Origin: Syntrophaceae bacterium
Lineage (GTDB): Bacteria; Desulfobacterota; BSN033; UBA1163
NCBI GenBank assembly: GCA_013388635.1
Contig: JACAEX010000067.1
Location: 54,066-118,065, forward strand
Reading direction: 5' to 3'
Length of the DNA stretch: 64,000 nucleotides
Shown in pieces: positions 1-8,674 of the stretch. The position numbers were made by a program, and so were the translations under genes. Each line of letters begins with the position of its first letter. Positions within the stretch are counted from its first letter, which is position 1. The notes under the pieces are model-generated. The model saw only the letters and a program-made list of their open reading frames with translations. It was not told where the DNA came from and did not search any database.

Positions 1-301
1 CACCTGTCAGCTTCGCGACAATGCCCAGCCCCCCGGTCATCCAACCGAAGAGGGAATCAGCGAAGGCAACCAGCCTCTTCGATACGCCGCCATGCGTCAT
101 GACCGACCCGGCCAGGATGAAAAACGCTATGGCCATAAAAGGGAAGGAATCGTTCGACACGACCATGCGCTGGACGAGCAGGGTCAACGGCAAGCCCGAA
201 TAAAGGACGGCGAGCCCCGTGGCGAGTCCCAGCGCAACCGCTATCGGCACACCCATGACCAGTAGAATCGCGAACGCGACGAACAGGATGGTGACGGTCA
301 T
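1..301 (-). CDS. dctM: TRAP transporter large permease DctM (partial, N-terminus only)
   Basis: The first 100 residues of a DctM-type large membrane subunit; the rest lies beyond the left edge. The ATG at 301 overlaps the dctQ stop as ATGA, so translation is coupled. The visible part has a first hydrophobic helix (VFAILLVMGVPIAVALGL-like) and a second around FMAIAFFILAGSVM, followed by the GGLGIV motif, as usual for the start of this family. DctM forms the ion-coupled channel of a tripartite ATP-independent periplasmic importer for organic acids. Gene order dctP-dctQ-dctM is standard. The family call is secure; the substrate is inferred only from the neighbouring dehydrogenase. Confidence 0.9.
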   Translation of the reverse strand, partial: MTVTILFVAFAILLVMGVPIAVALGLATGLAVLYSGLPLTLLVQRMVVSNDSFPFMAIAFFILAGSVMTHGGVSKRLVAFADSLFGWMTGGLGIVAKLTG

Positions 302-810
302 TTTTCTGCCCTCCTATCGCTCGATTCTGTGCGAACCTCGCTGCCGAGATACTTTTCGAGGAAATTGGCGATTTCGCAAACGAACAGGACGATTCCGGAC
401 GACGGAATCGCCAGATAGACGTAGCCCATCGGCAGCAGAAGCGCGGGAGATAGTTGGTCCATGGTCGCGCCGACCATGACGAAGCCGTACGAGACCAGCA
501 GTCCGAAAAACAGGAGATTGAACAGGCTGCCGGCGATCTCGACCTTGTCGCGGACACGGACTGGGAGCCACTCGACAAAGACTTCTACGCCGATGTGCTG
601 ACGCTTTCTGAGCGCCAGCGCCGATCCCATCGCGACGGACCAGACAAACATGTAGCGTGCCAGTTCTTCTGAGAAGCTTAACGGTGCCTTGATCACGTAG
701 CGGAATATGACCTGAAGAAAGATCATGATGGTCATGATCACTGCGGTGACAATGGCGGACCACTTCGCCAAGCCGACCAAAATCTTCGTGATTGCCATGA
801 GCGCTTTCAT
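298..810 (-). CDS. dctQ: TRAP transporter small permease DctQ
   Basis: A 170-residue membrane protein with four hydrophobic segments (about residues 15-38, 50-68, 90-112 and 128-150), the usual size and topology of DctQ. The motif FSEELARYMFVWSVAMGSALALRKRQHIGVE is the family hallmark (EEL-R and the G-A-L--R--HI-V pattern, residues 47-76). It couples the periplasmic binding protein DctP to the large channel DctM. The gene lies 58 bases after dctP and overlaps dctM by four bases. Confidence 0.92.
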   Translation of the reverse strand: MKALMAITKILVGLAKWSAIVTAVIMTIMIFLQVIFRYVIKAPLSFSEELARYMFVWSVAMGSALALRKRQHIGVEVFVEWLPVRVRDKVEIAGSLFNLLFFGLLVSYGFVMVGATMDQLSPALLLPMGYVYLAIPSSGIVLFVCEIANFLEKYLGSEVRTESSDRRAEK

Positions 811-868
811 GTTTACTCCAGTCGAAAGAGGGCAGTCCGAAGATTGCCCTCTTTATACACTTTTGGAC

Positions 869-1858
869 CTACTTCGTGTTCTGGATCTTCTGGATCAGGT
901 CCTTTCCGATCTTATCCGCAAACATGTCCCAGACGGGCATCATTTTTTCCTGGAACATCTTCTTCTGTTGAGGCGAAAGGATGGTCACGACCATGCCCTT
1001 TTCCTTACATTTCTGGATGTAGTCCTGTTGTAGGCTCGCATTGAGCTCACGATTGTACTTCCTCGCTTCGGCACTGGCCTTGAGGATAGCCGCCTGATAG
1101 TTCGCGGGGATCTTCTTCCAGGTGGCGAGGCTGAACACGACAGGTTCAGGCGAGTAGGTGTGCCCACTCAACGTAATGTACTTCTGAACCTCGTAGAAGC
1201 GCGAGGTATAGGTTTGGCCTATGGGGTTGTCCTGGGCATCGACGGTTCCGGTCTGCAGGGCGGTAAAGAGCTCTCCGCGGGCCATGGGGGTGGGTTCCGC
1301 TCCCAGCGCCTTGAACATCTCGATGTACATCTTGTTTTCCATCACCCGGATCTTGATGCCCTTCATGTCGTCGGGCTTTTCGATCGGTCGTTTATTGTTT
1401 GAGATGTCCCTAAATCCGTTTTCCCAGCTGTCGATGACCTTCATCTTCTTCTGCTCGTCCCCAGCATAGATATCCTTGGCCAGGGGACCGTCGACGACTT
1501 TGTAGACATGCGCGGCGTCTCGGAATATGAAAGGCAGGTCGAATACCAGAGTCCTGGGAAGGAAGCCCGACAGAACAGCAGAGCTGGTCAACGTAATATC
1601 AACTGTGCCCAGCTGCACTCCTTCGAGCAAGTCCCGTTGGTTGCCGAGCAGGCTGTTCGGAAAAACCTGAACTTGAACGTTGCCGTCGGTGTAATTTTTG
1701 ACCCGTTCGGCGAATAGCACGGCCGCCTTGGCATAGGACTCCTCGGCGGGAGCGACATGGCCCAGCTTGAGCTGGATGACGCCCGCTTGGGCCGTGACGG
1801 GCAGAATCAAGGCCAGGGCACCGACGACGAGAATGGAAAGTACTGCTGTTTTTTTCAT
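869..1858 (-). CDS. dctP: TRAP transporter periplasmic solute-binding protein DctP
   Basis: A 329-residue secreted binding protein. Residues 1-25 form a signal peptide (MKKTAVLS..., cut near AQA-G). The mature part has the DctP pattern: KLGHVAPAEESY, QVFPNSLLGNQRDLLEGVQLGTVD, and the conserved arginine/Asn region KIRVMENKMYIEMFKALGA with GELFTALQTGTVDAQDNP, where the arginine normally binds the carboxylate of an organic acid. A strong AAGGAGGG site sits 7-9 bases before the ATG. Next to a tartrate/D-malate type dehydrogenase, so a C4 hydroxy-diacid is the likely ligand (inference). Confidence 0.93.
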   Translation of the reverse strand: MKKTAVLSILVVGALALILPVTAQAGVIQLKLGHVAPAEESYAKAAVLFAERVKNYTDGNVQVQVFPNSLLGNQRDLLEGVQLGTVDITLTSSAVLSGFLPRTLVFDLPFIFRDAAHVYKVVDGPLAKDIYAGDEQKKMKVIDSWENGFRDISNNKRPIEKPDDMKGIKIRVMENKMYIEMFKALGAEPTPMARGELFTALQTGTVDAQDNPIGQTYTSRFYEVQKYITLSGHTYSPEPVVFSLATWKKIPANYQAAILKASAEARKYNRELNASLQQDYIQKCKEKGMVVTILSPQQKKMFQEKMMPVWDMFADKIGKDLIQKIQNTK

Positions 1859-1881
1859 GACTTAACCCTCCTTTCTTATTA

Positions 1882-1905
1882 CCCCGAGCCCGTCGAGGGC
1901 CGGGG
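1882..1905. promoter_or_regulatory. Intercistronic GC-rich hairpin between dehydrogenase and dctP
   Basis: A near-perfect stem: CCCCG-A-GCCC pairs with GGGC-CGGGG around a GTCGA loop, nine pairs with one bulged A. It has no T-run on the minus strand, so it is not a classical terminator; it may block exonucleases or lower read-through between the dehydrogenase gene and the transporter genes. It also resembles short extragenic palindromes found elsewhere in the window. Confidence 0.5.
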
Positions 1906-1943
1906 GGCTCCAGACATCCATTTGACAAGAACTCGCTTTGGCC

Positions 1944-3020
1944 TTAGCTAAATACCATTGCGCGCATTTTTGCAACAATCGCGGACGTTACTTCCTTTGT
2001 CTTTGCAGTGCCTCCCAAATCCGGTGTCAACGTACGCCCCTCCGCGGTCACGGCTCTGATCGCAGAATCAATCAATTTCGCGGCTTTCTTGTGGCCAAGG
2101 AAATCGAGCATCATCGCGCCGCACCAAATCATGCCGATCGGGTTCGCGATGCCTTTTCCCGCGATGTCGGGGGCTGAACCGTGAACCGGTTCGAACATAG
2201 AGGGATACTCACGTTCAGGGTTAATGTTGCCGCTCGGCGCAATGCCCATGCTCCCGCTGATTGCCGCTGCGATATCGGTGAGAATGTCGCCGTGGAGATT
2301 CGTTGCGACAACCACGTCGAGCGATTCAGGTTGTAAAATGAACCGCGCCGAAAGGGCATCGATCAACACCCGCTCGACGCTCACATCGGGAAATTCCTTA
2401 CCCACCTCCTTCACCACTTCATCCCAAAAGGTCAGTGAATGCTGTTGTGCATTCGATTTCGTCGCGCTAATCAGCTTTTTACGGCGGTTTTGTGCAAGTC
2501 TATAGGAGTACCGCACGACCCGCTCTATGCCGATGCGCGTAAATACGGACGTTTCAACCGCAACCTCAATCGGCAAGCCGTGGTGCGCTCGGCCCCCCGC
2601 GCCGGTATACTCGCCTTCGGTATTTTCGCGGACGACGACGAAATTAAAGTCCCCCGCTTTCTTGTCTGCGAGCGGTGTTTTGATCCCGGGCAGCAGTTCG
2701 CATGGACGGTAGCAGACATACTGCTCGAACCCCTGGCAAATCGGCAGCCGCAAGCCGCGTAAAGAAATGTGATCAGGCACGGTAGGAAAACCGACCGCAC
2801 CGAAATAAATCGCATCAAACGGTTTGAGGATCTTGAGACCGTCATCCGCCATCATCCTGCCGTGCTTGAGATAATAATTGCATCCGTACGGGAAATATTC
2901 ATATCTAAACTTATACTCCCCCGTCAATTCACCGGCAACATCTAACACCTTTACTCCTTCAGGGGTGACTTCTTCGCCGATCCCGTCTCCTGGTATGACT
3001 GCAATGTTGTGGTGTTTCAT
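1944..3020 (-). CDS. Tartrate / D-malate dehydrogenase (isocitrate-isopropylmalate dehydrogenase family)
   Basis: A 358-residue NAD-dependent beta-hydroxyacid oxidative decarboxylase. It starts with the family signature [13 protein letters not shown] and has the substrate-binding arginine region ([21 protein letters not shown]), the catalytic Tyr/Lys region, the metal-binding aspartates in [29 protein letters not shown] and the NAD-binding stretch [19 protein letters not shown]. The [11 protein letters not shown] form points to the TtuC/DmlA branch (tartrate, D-malate) rather than LeuB or Icd. It faces a DmlR-like LysR gene across a 276-base divergent region and is followed by a TRAP importer, which fits uptake and oxidation of a hydroxy-diacid. 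The exact substrate cannot be settled from sequence. Confidence 0.85.
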   Translation of the reverse strand: MKHHNIAVIPGDGIGEEVTPEGVKVLDVAGELTGEYKFRYEYFPYGCNYYLKHGRMMADDGLKILKPFDAIYFGAVGFPTVPDHISLRGLRLPICQGFEQYVCYRPCELLPGIKTPLADKKAGDFNFVVVRENTEGEYTGAGGRAHHGLPIEVAVETSVFTRIGIERVVRYSYRLAQNRRKKLISATKSNAQQHSLTFWDEVVKEVGKEFPDVSVERVLIDALSARFILQPESLDVVVATNLHGDILTDIAAAISGSMGIAPSGNINPEREYPSMFEPVHGSAPDIAGKGIANPIGMIWCGAMMLDFLGHKKAAKLIDSAIRAVTAEGRTLTPDLGGTAKTKEVTSAIVAKMRAMVFS

Positions 3021-3296
3021 ACTTGCCCTCGCTTCAAAATATGGATTTAGGTCACAGCCATATCAGCCCTTCTCTGTGTCTTCACAACGGTGTCCCAATG
3101 TGCTGAATCTTCAGAAGGTCGCGGCAAGGTAAAGCTTCCGAGGGACTACCCCAGACCTGACATGGATTGCTGCGCCGTAACGCTCACTCGACATCATCCC
3201 CATGGCCAATTCCGTCGCTGAGTTTCACAGAAAACAAGTTATCATTTGCATTTTGTAAAATAAATGGCTAAAATATAAATTATTAGTACACGAACC
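3021..3296. promoter_or_regulatory. Divergent control region with an AT-rich dyad
   Basis: This 276-base gap separates the dehydrogenase (leftward) from the LysR gene (rightward) and contains no gene. Near the LysR start lies the dyad ATTTT-GT-AAAAT (3250-3261), inside a longer imperfect palindrome CATTT...AAATG (3249-3266). LysR proteins usually bind such T-N(11)-A dyads in divergent promoters, so this is a candidate operator. The assignment is by position and symmetry only. Confidence 0.4.
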
Positions 3297-4253
3297 GTGA
3301 ATAATCTCCCTCCTATCGAAGATCTGAAACTGTTCTGCGCGGTGGTGCGCAAGTTGAGTTTTGTGGCCACTGCCAATGAATGGGGTTGTTCGCCCGCATT
3401 CGTCACCAAGAGGATTTCGCTGTTGGAGTCCACCCTACGAGTGCGGCTCCTGCACCGCACGACCCGCCGCGTCAGCGTGACCGAAGACGGCCATACAGTA
3501 TTTCGGTGGGCCCAGAGGATACTCGAAGATTTCGATGAAATGAGCCGGGCGATCTCCTCGTCAAGGACGGTCCCGCGTGGGCTGCTTCGCATCAGCACGA
3601 GTTCGGGATTCGGGCGAAAAAGAGTTGCGCCGGTCCTTTCGGAACTTGCGGGGCTTTACCCATCCCTACGAATACACCTTGAGTTGCTGGACCGCCCTGT
3701 CGACATGCTGGGCGAGGGGTTCGACATCGATGTGCGTATAGCTGGAGAGTACGAACCACATTTCATCGTCAAGCGGATCAGCGCAAATCGCCGAGTACTT
3801 TGCGCTGCTCCCGCATATCTCGATCGCCATGGAACGCCGCGGGAGCTGTCGGATTTGGGTAAGCATCAATGCATCGTGAACAGGGAACGTGATCTTCCGA
3901 TGGGCGTATGGCGTTTAACGGGTCCCGAAGGTTTGAAGACCGTGAAGGTGGGTGGTCCGCTTTCGTCAAATAACGGGGAGATCATTTACTAGTGGGCCCT
4001 GGATGGGCATGGGATCATCTTGCGATCGACCTGGGATGTGAACGCCAGCTTGAGGACCGGGCGCCTGGTCAGGGTGCTTCCTGAATACTATCAGGATGCC
4101 CCGGTGTGTGCAGTGTACCCATCACGCCTGGCCGAATCGGCAAAAGTGAGGGTGTGCGTTCAATTCCTGTATGAGAAGCTGAAGTCGGAACACGACGATG
4201 TCAATGACAGCGGCTCTCCTGGGACTTTGCATTGTCCAGACGTGCTATTGTAG
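3297..4253 (+). pseudogene. LysR-type regulator (DmlR-like) interrupted by one in-frame TAG
   Basis: The reading frame runs from GTG at 3297 to the stop at 4253 (318 sense codons) with a single TAG at 3990-3992. Part one (231 residues) has the winged helix DNA-binding domain (residues 1-65, with RLLHRTTRRVSVTEDG) and most of the substrate-binding domain. Part two continues in the same frame with WALDGHGI, RSTWDV, GRLVRVLPEYYQ and VYPSRL, the usual C-terminus of this LysR branch. The residue before WALDGHGI is usually Gln, so a CAG to TAG change is the simplest explanation. The truncated product lacks the last quarter of the effector domain. A sequencing error or suppression is possible; regulators of this type normally activate the neighbouring D-malate/tartrate dehydrogenase gene. 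Confidence 0.82.
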
Positions 4254-4450
4254 TTCCTGGCCCACCGGTTTCATCACCGCCCCGTTTTAGTTTTAAATTC
4301 AAGCGCCGGATATCTTGCCACTATTCATCCCTGCCAAAAGGTGGCGATATGGAAGACATATCACAGCCTTGAAGACATTGACGAGGTCAACTTTCTTACC
4401 TTTCCCAGAAATATCGAATTCCCCGGTTCAATAATATGTAGCCATAGGGT

Positions 4451-5707
4451 CTAAATCATTCGAACTAAAAGGAGAAGGGTGAAGCCGATGATGATGATCG
4501 CGGTCACCCAGGCAATGGCGTTGAAGATGGGGCCATTGGTGTATTGCATCATCAGCTTCTTATCGTTGATGAGGAGGAGCATGAAGATGAGGACGATGGG
4601 CAGTACCATGCCATTGATCACCTGAGAGAGGTACATGATCGGGATCAGAGGGACGTTTGGATAGAGGATGATCCCTGCCCCCAAAAAGATCATCAGCGAA
4701 TAGAATCCGTAAAACTGAGGGGCCTCCACAAATTTCTTATCGATCCCTGCTTCCCAGCCCAGTCCTTCACAGATGAGATAGGTTGTCGATAAAGGAAGGA
4801 TCGAAGCGGCAAAAAGAGAGGCATTGACCAGACCGAATGCAAAGAGAAAGGTGCAGTATTTTCCTGCCAGGGGCTTGAGGGAAAGGGCTGCATCCTTGGC
4901 CGTCTCGATCCGGACCCCGTTTTTGAAAAGGGTCTCTGCACAGACCAGGATGATGAAGAAGGCGACGATATGGACGACGACCGACCCCAGAACCACATCG
5001 AATCGGGCGAACTTATACTCCTCTATCTTAATCCCCTTCTCCACAATCGAGGCCTGAAGATAGAACTGCATCCACGGCGCAATCGTTGTTCCCACCAGGC
5101 CGATGACCATGGTCATCTCCGAGGGGTCGAGGCTCAGATGGGGTCTGAGGAACTGCTCGAAGACATGGCCCCAGTCGGGTTTTACAATAATCCCGGTAAT
5201 GATATAGGAGATATAGAATACGCATGCCACGAGGAAGGCCTTTTCAACGAAACGGTAGGTTCCTTTTACCACCATCCACCAGACGAGGAATGCGCTGATG
5301 GGGACGGAGATAAATTTGTTGACCCCGAAGACCTCCATCCCAGCCGCAACCCCTGCAAAATTGGAGAGGGCATTTCCCATATTGGTCAAGAAGAGGCCGA
5401 TCATCAGGTAGAAGGTGATCTTGGCACCAAACTTTTCCCGGATCAGGTCGGAGAGACCTTTCCCCGTCACCACCCCCATTCGGGCGCACATCTCCTGAAT
5501 GACGATCAAGGCGATCATGATCGGGATCAGGGACCAGATCAGTTTGAGTCCGAATTGGGCACCGGCCAAGGAGTAGGTGGTGATACCACCCGCATCATTA
5601 TCGACATTGGAGGTGATGATGCCCGGCCCCATCAGAATGAAGAAGAGACCCACTGTCCTCCAGAGGGAACGTCGAGTGCTCGAAACCCATTTCTTATAAT
5701 CAGCCAC
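4451..5707 (-). CDS. Nramp/SLC11-family transporter, NRMT-like (probable Mg2+ carrier)
   Basis: A 418-residue membrane protein with about eleven helices. The first helix carries SNVDNDAGG in place of the DPGN metal-binding motif of Mn/Fe Nramps, and helix six reads GTTIAPW, with Ala where canonical Nramps have the soft-metal-binding Met (VMPH). These are features of the NRMT clade, known to carry Mg2+ rather than transition metals. A GTG at 5707 preceded by GAAGGT is preferred; the upstream TTG at 5740 lies inside a dispersed repeat. It lies downstream of a detached MgtE-type sensor protein, which supports a Mg2+ role. Residue alignment was done by eye; Mn2+ transport cannot be excluded. Confidence 0.8.
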   Translation of the reverse strand: MADYKKWVSSTRRSLWRTVGLFFILMGPGIITSNVDNDAGGITTYSLAGAQFGLKLIWSLIPIMIALIVIQEMCARMGVVTGKGLSDLIREKFGAKITFYLMIGLFLTNMGNALSNFAGVAAGMEVFGVNKFISVPISAFLVWWMVVKGTYRFVEKAFLVACVFYISYIITGIIVKPDWGHVFEQFLRPHLSLDPSEMTMVIGLVGTTIAPWMQFYLQASIVEKGIKIEEYKFARFDVVLGSVVVHIVAFFIILVCAETLFKNGVRIETAKDAALSLKPLAGKYCTFLFAFGLVNASLFAASILPLSTTYLICEGLGWEAGIDKKFVEAPQFYGFYSLMIFLGAGIILYPNVPLIPIMYLSQVINGMVLPIVLIFMLLLINDKKLMMQYTNGPIFNAIAWVTAIIIIGFTLLLLVRMI

Positions 5708-5733
5708 AATCGTACCTTCAAACCCTATAAGAA

Positions 5734-5880
5734 ATTCCAATTACCAATTTCCCTGCCTACCGACAGGCAGGCAAGCTCCAAATAAATCCCAATCTCCAAT
5801 TACCAAACAATAAGACGATCTTTGGATTTTTGGATATTGGTTATTATTTGGGTTATTGGGATTTGGTGATTGGTGCTTAA
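5734..5880. repeat. Dispersed AT-rich inverted repeat, family A, with a short GC palindrome inside
   Basis: Left arm is rich in CCAATTACC / CCAAATAAATCCC words, right arm in the complements (GGTTATTATTTGG, GGGATTTGGTGATTGG). The arms can fold on each other across the gap between the two Mg-related genes. At 5752-5771 it is interrupted by CCTGCCT-ACCGAC-AGGCAGG, a second type of palindrome also seen at 49045 and 60817. Other family A copies lie near 8675, 19613, 47255 and 48100. Confidence 0.7.
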
Positions 5881-5881
5881 A

Positions 5882-7135
5882 TTATCCTGCATCAGGCGCC
5901 AGCACTTCTAAGACACTTCGGAAGCTGATCACGCCTTTCAGATGGTTTCCTTCGTCCACCACAGGGATCGCCCGGAACCCGTACTTTGCAAATGCCTCGA
6001 CCACCTCATCCTGGTGCTCTTCCAGTTTTACGCTCACCACCCTCGGGGCCTGAATTTCAGAGAGGGTTTGGTGGGAGTGGGCTGTGAGGAGATCCCGGAT
6101 GCTCACCACACCCAGGAGCACCTGCTCTTCGTCTATGACGTAGAGGTAGTCGACAATGTCCAGATGGGGGGCCTCTGCCTTCAGCCGGGCCATGGCGGCT
6201 TCTACGGTCACATCCGGTGTCAGGCTGAGGTAAGCCGTGGTCATCAACCCGCCTGCGGTCTCTTCGGGGTGGATGAGGAGCTCCCTCAAATCCTCTGCCT
6301 TTTCTTCTTCCATGCCCTCGAGGATCTCCTCGGCCCTCTCTTCGGGAAGGTCGGCCAGGAGATCGGCAGCATCACTGGGCGACATCTCCTCCACAATATC
6401 TGAGGCCTTCTCCACAGGGATTGTCTCGATCAGGGCCTTCTGAATCTTCGGATCGATCTCCTCCAAGGCCTCGGCAGCGGTTTCCGTATCCAGGGCATGG
6501 AAGATGGCCGATCGGTCCCTGCCGCTCAGATCTTCGATGATATCCGCGAGATCAGCGGGATGGAGATGGGAGAGCCCTTTTTGGGAGACGCTCAATCGAA
6601 GGAGGTCGGAGCCGGACAGGAGTTGGACATATTTCCATGAGATAAATTGATTAGGAAGGTCGTAGGAGAAGAGCCAGCGAAGAATCCGATCCATCACCCC
6701 CTCCAGCCCCACCCTTCTCATCAGACCCCGGAACCCAACGTCGACGTGGACAAGTCTGAGATGGGTGTCGATCCGGAGGAAGTGGAGGTCGTTGACCCTC
6801 ACCACCTTGGCTCCAAAGGTATCGACGATCTGTTTATCCATCACCTCCTCCTGGAGGAGGATGATATCTCTCTCAGGAACGGATGCCTGGAGAGCACGTT
6901 GCTCATCTTCGGAGAGGATGAGCTCGGGCTCGATTCGGACGATCTTATCCCACGGGAGATAGAACCTTTTTCTTCTTCTCCTTGCTCGGGCCACAAGCCC
7001 GATGATCATCGGATAGGGCTCTGCCCTCTCGGCAACCAGATCGGAGATCCGGCCCACCACCTGGCCGGAAGGGTTATAGACCCTGCGGTTCAGGAAGTCG
7101 CTGAAGAAGTAGAAGTCTTTGAGGTTCTGATTCAT
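5882..7135 (-). CDS. Soluble PRC-barrel + MgtE N-domain + CBS pair protein (Mg2+ sensor without channel)
   Basis: A 417-residue soluble protein. Residues about 5-75 form a PRC-barrel-like segment (FLNRRVYNPSGQVVGRISDLV), about 190-300 the helical MgtE N-domain rich in acidic residues (LHPADLADIIEDL ... PSDAADLLADLPEERAEEILEGM ... PEETAGGLM), and about 300-415 two CBS domains. The transmembrane domain that follows CBS in true MgtE channels is absent; the protein ends after CBS2. In MgtE these domains bind Mg2+ and close the pore. The gene sits just upstream of the NRMT-like carrier on the same strand, so it probably gates or senses for that carrier (inference). Start chosen at ATG 7135, which has GGAAGG four bases upstream. 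Confidence 0.85.
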   Translation of the reverse strand: MNQNLKDFYFFSDFLNRRVYNPSGQVVGRISDLVAERAEPYPMIIGLVARARRRRKRFYLPWDKIVRIEPELILSEDEQRALQASVPERDIILLQEEVMDKQIVDTFGAKVVRVNDLHFLRIDTHLRLVHVDVGFRGLMRRVGLEGVMDRILRWLFSYDLPNQFISWKYVQLLSGSDLLRLSVSQKGLSHLHPADLADIIEDLSGRDRSAIFHALDTETAAEALEEIDPKIQKALIETIPVEKASDIVEEMSPSDAADLLADLPEERAEEILEGMEEEKAEDLRELLIHPEETAGGLMTTAYLSLTPDVTVEAAMARLKAEAPHLDIVDYLYVIDEEQVLLGVVSIRDLLTAHSHQTLSEIQAPRVVSVKLEEHQDEVVEAFAKYGFRAIPVVDEGNHLKGVISFRSVLEVLAPDAG

Positions 7136-7227
7136 CAGACCTTCCATCCGTCACAGTTTCACCGTGAACCGTTAAGATTGACCGTGTTGGTTCTTCAGGT
7201 ACTTTATAGCCGCTTAAAGAAGGAGTG

Positions 7228-8088
7228 TCAAACGGAAAGTGTTTTGAACTCACCCTCTCTCAGGCCTTGAAGGCCTGCCTTTATCAAACTCAATAACTCG
7301 GCCTTCAGGTCTTTAGAGGAATGGACAGGGATGAGCAGGCATTTGAGTTTCGAATATCCCAGCCTTTCGATCAGCGCCTTGAACTTGCTCTCCACTTCCA
7401 ATGGATCGATCTCCCTCAGATGGGTGAGAAGCCCGCGGAGCTCCTCTCGTGTGTATCGCTCCAAAACGTCGTGTTCTCTCAGTTGGATGCGAGACTGAAG
7501 GGCATCGATCAACCCTGGATCTCCCGAGATGACGAAGAGGGTGAGGCTTCGTGGCCTATCCTCTGAAATCTCTCTTCTCTCTCCGATCTTCGGGTCGGCT
7601 GGTCTCTCATAATCCAGCTGGTCGAGGATTCGCAGATTTCTTATGAAGGTGGCCTGGTTCTCCTTGGAGTGAAACCAATGGGAAGGTATTCCCCTCATCT
7701 CTCCCCTGAGAGCGGTTTCCCTCTCCCTGGCCGCTTTTTGTGCCTCTCTCTGGATCATCGTGAACTCGAATTTGGAGTAACAGTTCTTTGCAATGAATCC
7801 AAATTCCAAGACCTCCTTTGCCCGCAGAGGGTCCCGGCGATAAAACTGGCGATATTTTCCTTGGAGGAGCTGTTCAATCGCCTTGATCTCCGTCAGGCGG
7901 CTCCGGATCTCTTTATACATCTCACGGATGTCGAGGATGATCTCTGGAGGGATGTGCTTCCTTTCGGGGGTGACCAGGAGACACATCTCTTGAAAGTCCT
8001 TCACCTTCTCCTTCAGGTAATGATAGTTGTTCTGGATGGTCGCCTCTAAGCTTTTGGCGTACCTTTCGCCCGATCCCTTCTCCATCAT
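7228..8088 (-). CDS. Protein of unknown function, 286 residues
   Basis: I do not recognise this family. It has no signal peptide or membrane helix. Residues about 15-115 are strongly helical and charged (KEKVKDFQEM, IREMYKEIRSRLTEIKAIEQLL), suggesting a coiled coil. A middle part holds FGFIAKNCYSKFEF, and the C-terminal 110 residues alternate hydrophobic strands (SLTLFVISGDPGLIDAL, LKCLLIPVHSSKDLKAELLSLI) that could form a small alpha/beta domain. The start codon follows GGAGATAG. It lies between the Nudix gene and the Mg-related pair, all on the minus strand, so it may belong to that transcript. Confidence 0.7.
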   Translation of the reverse strand: MMEKGSGERYAKSLEATIQNNYHYLKEKVKDFQEMCLLVTPERKHIPPEIILDIREMYKEIRSRLTEIKAIEQLLQGKYRQFYRRDPLRAKEVLEFGFIAKNCYSKFEFTMIQREAQKAARERETALRGEMRGIPSHWFHSKENQATFIRNLRILDQLDYERPADPKIGERREISEDRPRSLTLFVISGDPGLIDALQSRIQLREHDVLERYTREELRGLLTHLREIDPLEVESKFKALIERLGYSKLKCLLIPVHSSKDLKAELLSLIKAGLQGLREGEFKTLSV

Positions 8089-8220
8089 CTATCTCCAAGT
8101 TGATTGTACTCCAATCCCGATCTTTTTCCAAGATGAATCATGAAAATGGGGTCACGACTACGGTGAGCAATTTATTTTCTGGGGAGGAGAAAGGGGATGA
8201 AAACATGCTCTGATATTTAA

Positions 8221-8613
8221 TCATTTTCTTAAAGAAGAGAGACGCCTACGAATGGGATCGTCTGCTGACGGCATGGACAATCCGTTCAGTTCCTCAAGAT
8301 TAACCCATCGGAGATCCCGACACCCAAGGGGTTTGAGAAGGCCTCTCTCAATCCTGCACTGATAAGCCAAGAGAAGAATGGGAAAACTGGGATAGGGATG
8401 GAAGACGGCCTCAAAGATTCTCCCGACCTCCACCTCAATATCGAGTTCCTCCTTTAGCTCCCTTCGCAAGGCCACCCTCGGCTCTTCACCCTCTTTCACC
8501 TTCCCGCCTGGGAATTCCCAAAGAAGGCCGTGAGCAGAGCCTTCCTTTCTCTGGGTGACGAGGACTTTTCCATGATCAATGATCACCGCGGCAGCGACGA
8601 TGAGGGTCTTCAT
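8221..8613 (-). CDS. mutT: Nudix hydrolase, MutT-like (8-oxo-dGTP diphosphatase type)
   Basis: A 130-residue protein, normal MutT size. The Nudix box is complete: G at GGKVKEGEEP, then REL-EEL-I (pattern GX5EX7REUXEEXGU, residues about 37-59), preceded by LLWEFPGGK. MutT removes oxidised dGTP from the nucleotide pool. The front GSAHGLLWEFPGGKVK and QRKEG elements are typical of MutT rather than of ADP-ribose hydrolases. Start ATG at 8613 has GAGGGACGG just upstream. Substrate assignment within Nudix proteins is only probable. Confidence 0.82.
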   Translation of the reverse strand: MKTLIVAAAVIIDHGKVLVTQRKEGSAHGLLWEFPGGKVKEGEEPRVALRRELKEELDIEVEVGRIFEAVFHPYPSFPILLLAYQCRIERGLLKPLGCRDLRWVNLEELNGLSMPSADDPIRRRLSSLRK

Positions 8614-8674
8614 CCCGTCCCTCTATTCATGTACCTCTTCAATCCTTTCAGGTTGGTCTTCGTACCCAACCAGA

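Noticed and set aside
3990..3992. Pyrrolysine reading of TAG in the LysR gene
   Set aside because: Pyrrolysine is found in few methyltransferases; in a LysR protein a CAG to TAG mutation or sequence error is far more likely.
4970..5785. A 271-residue plus-strand frame over the Nramp gene
   Set aside because: Antisense to a well-supported transporter; composition rich in Asp/His/Gly, typical of reverse reading of membrane genes.
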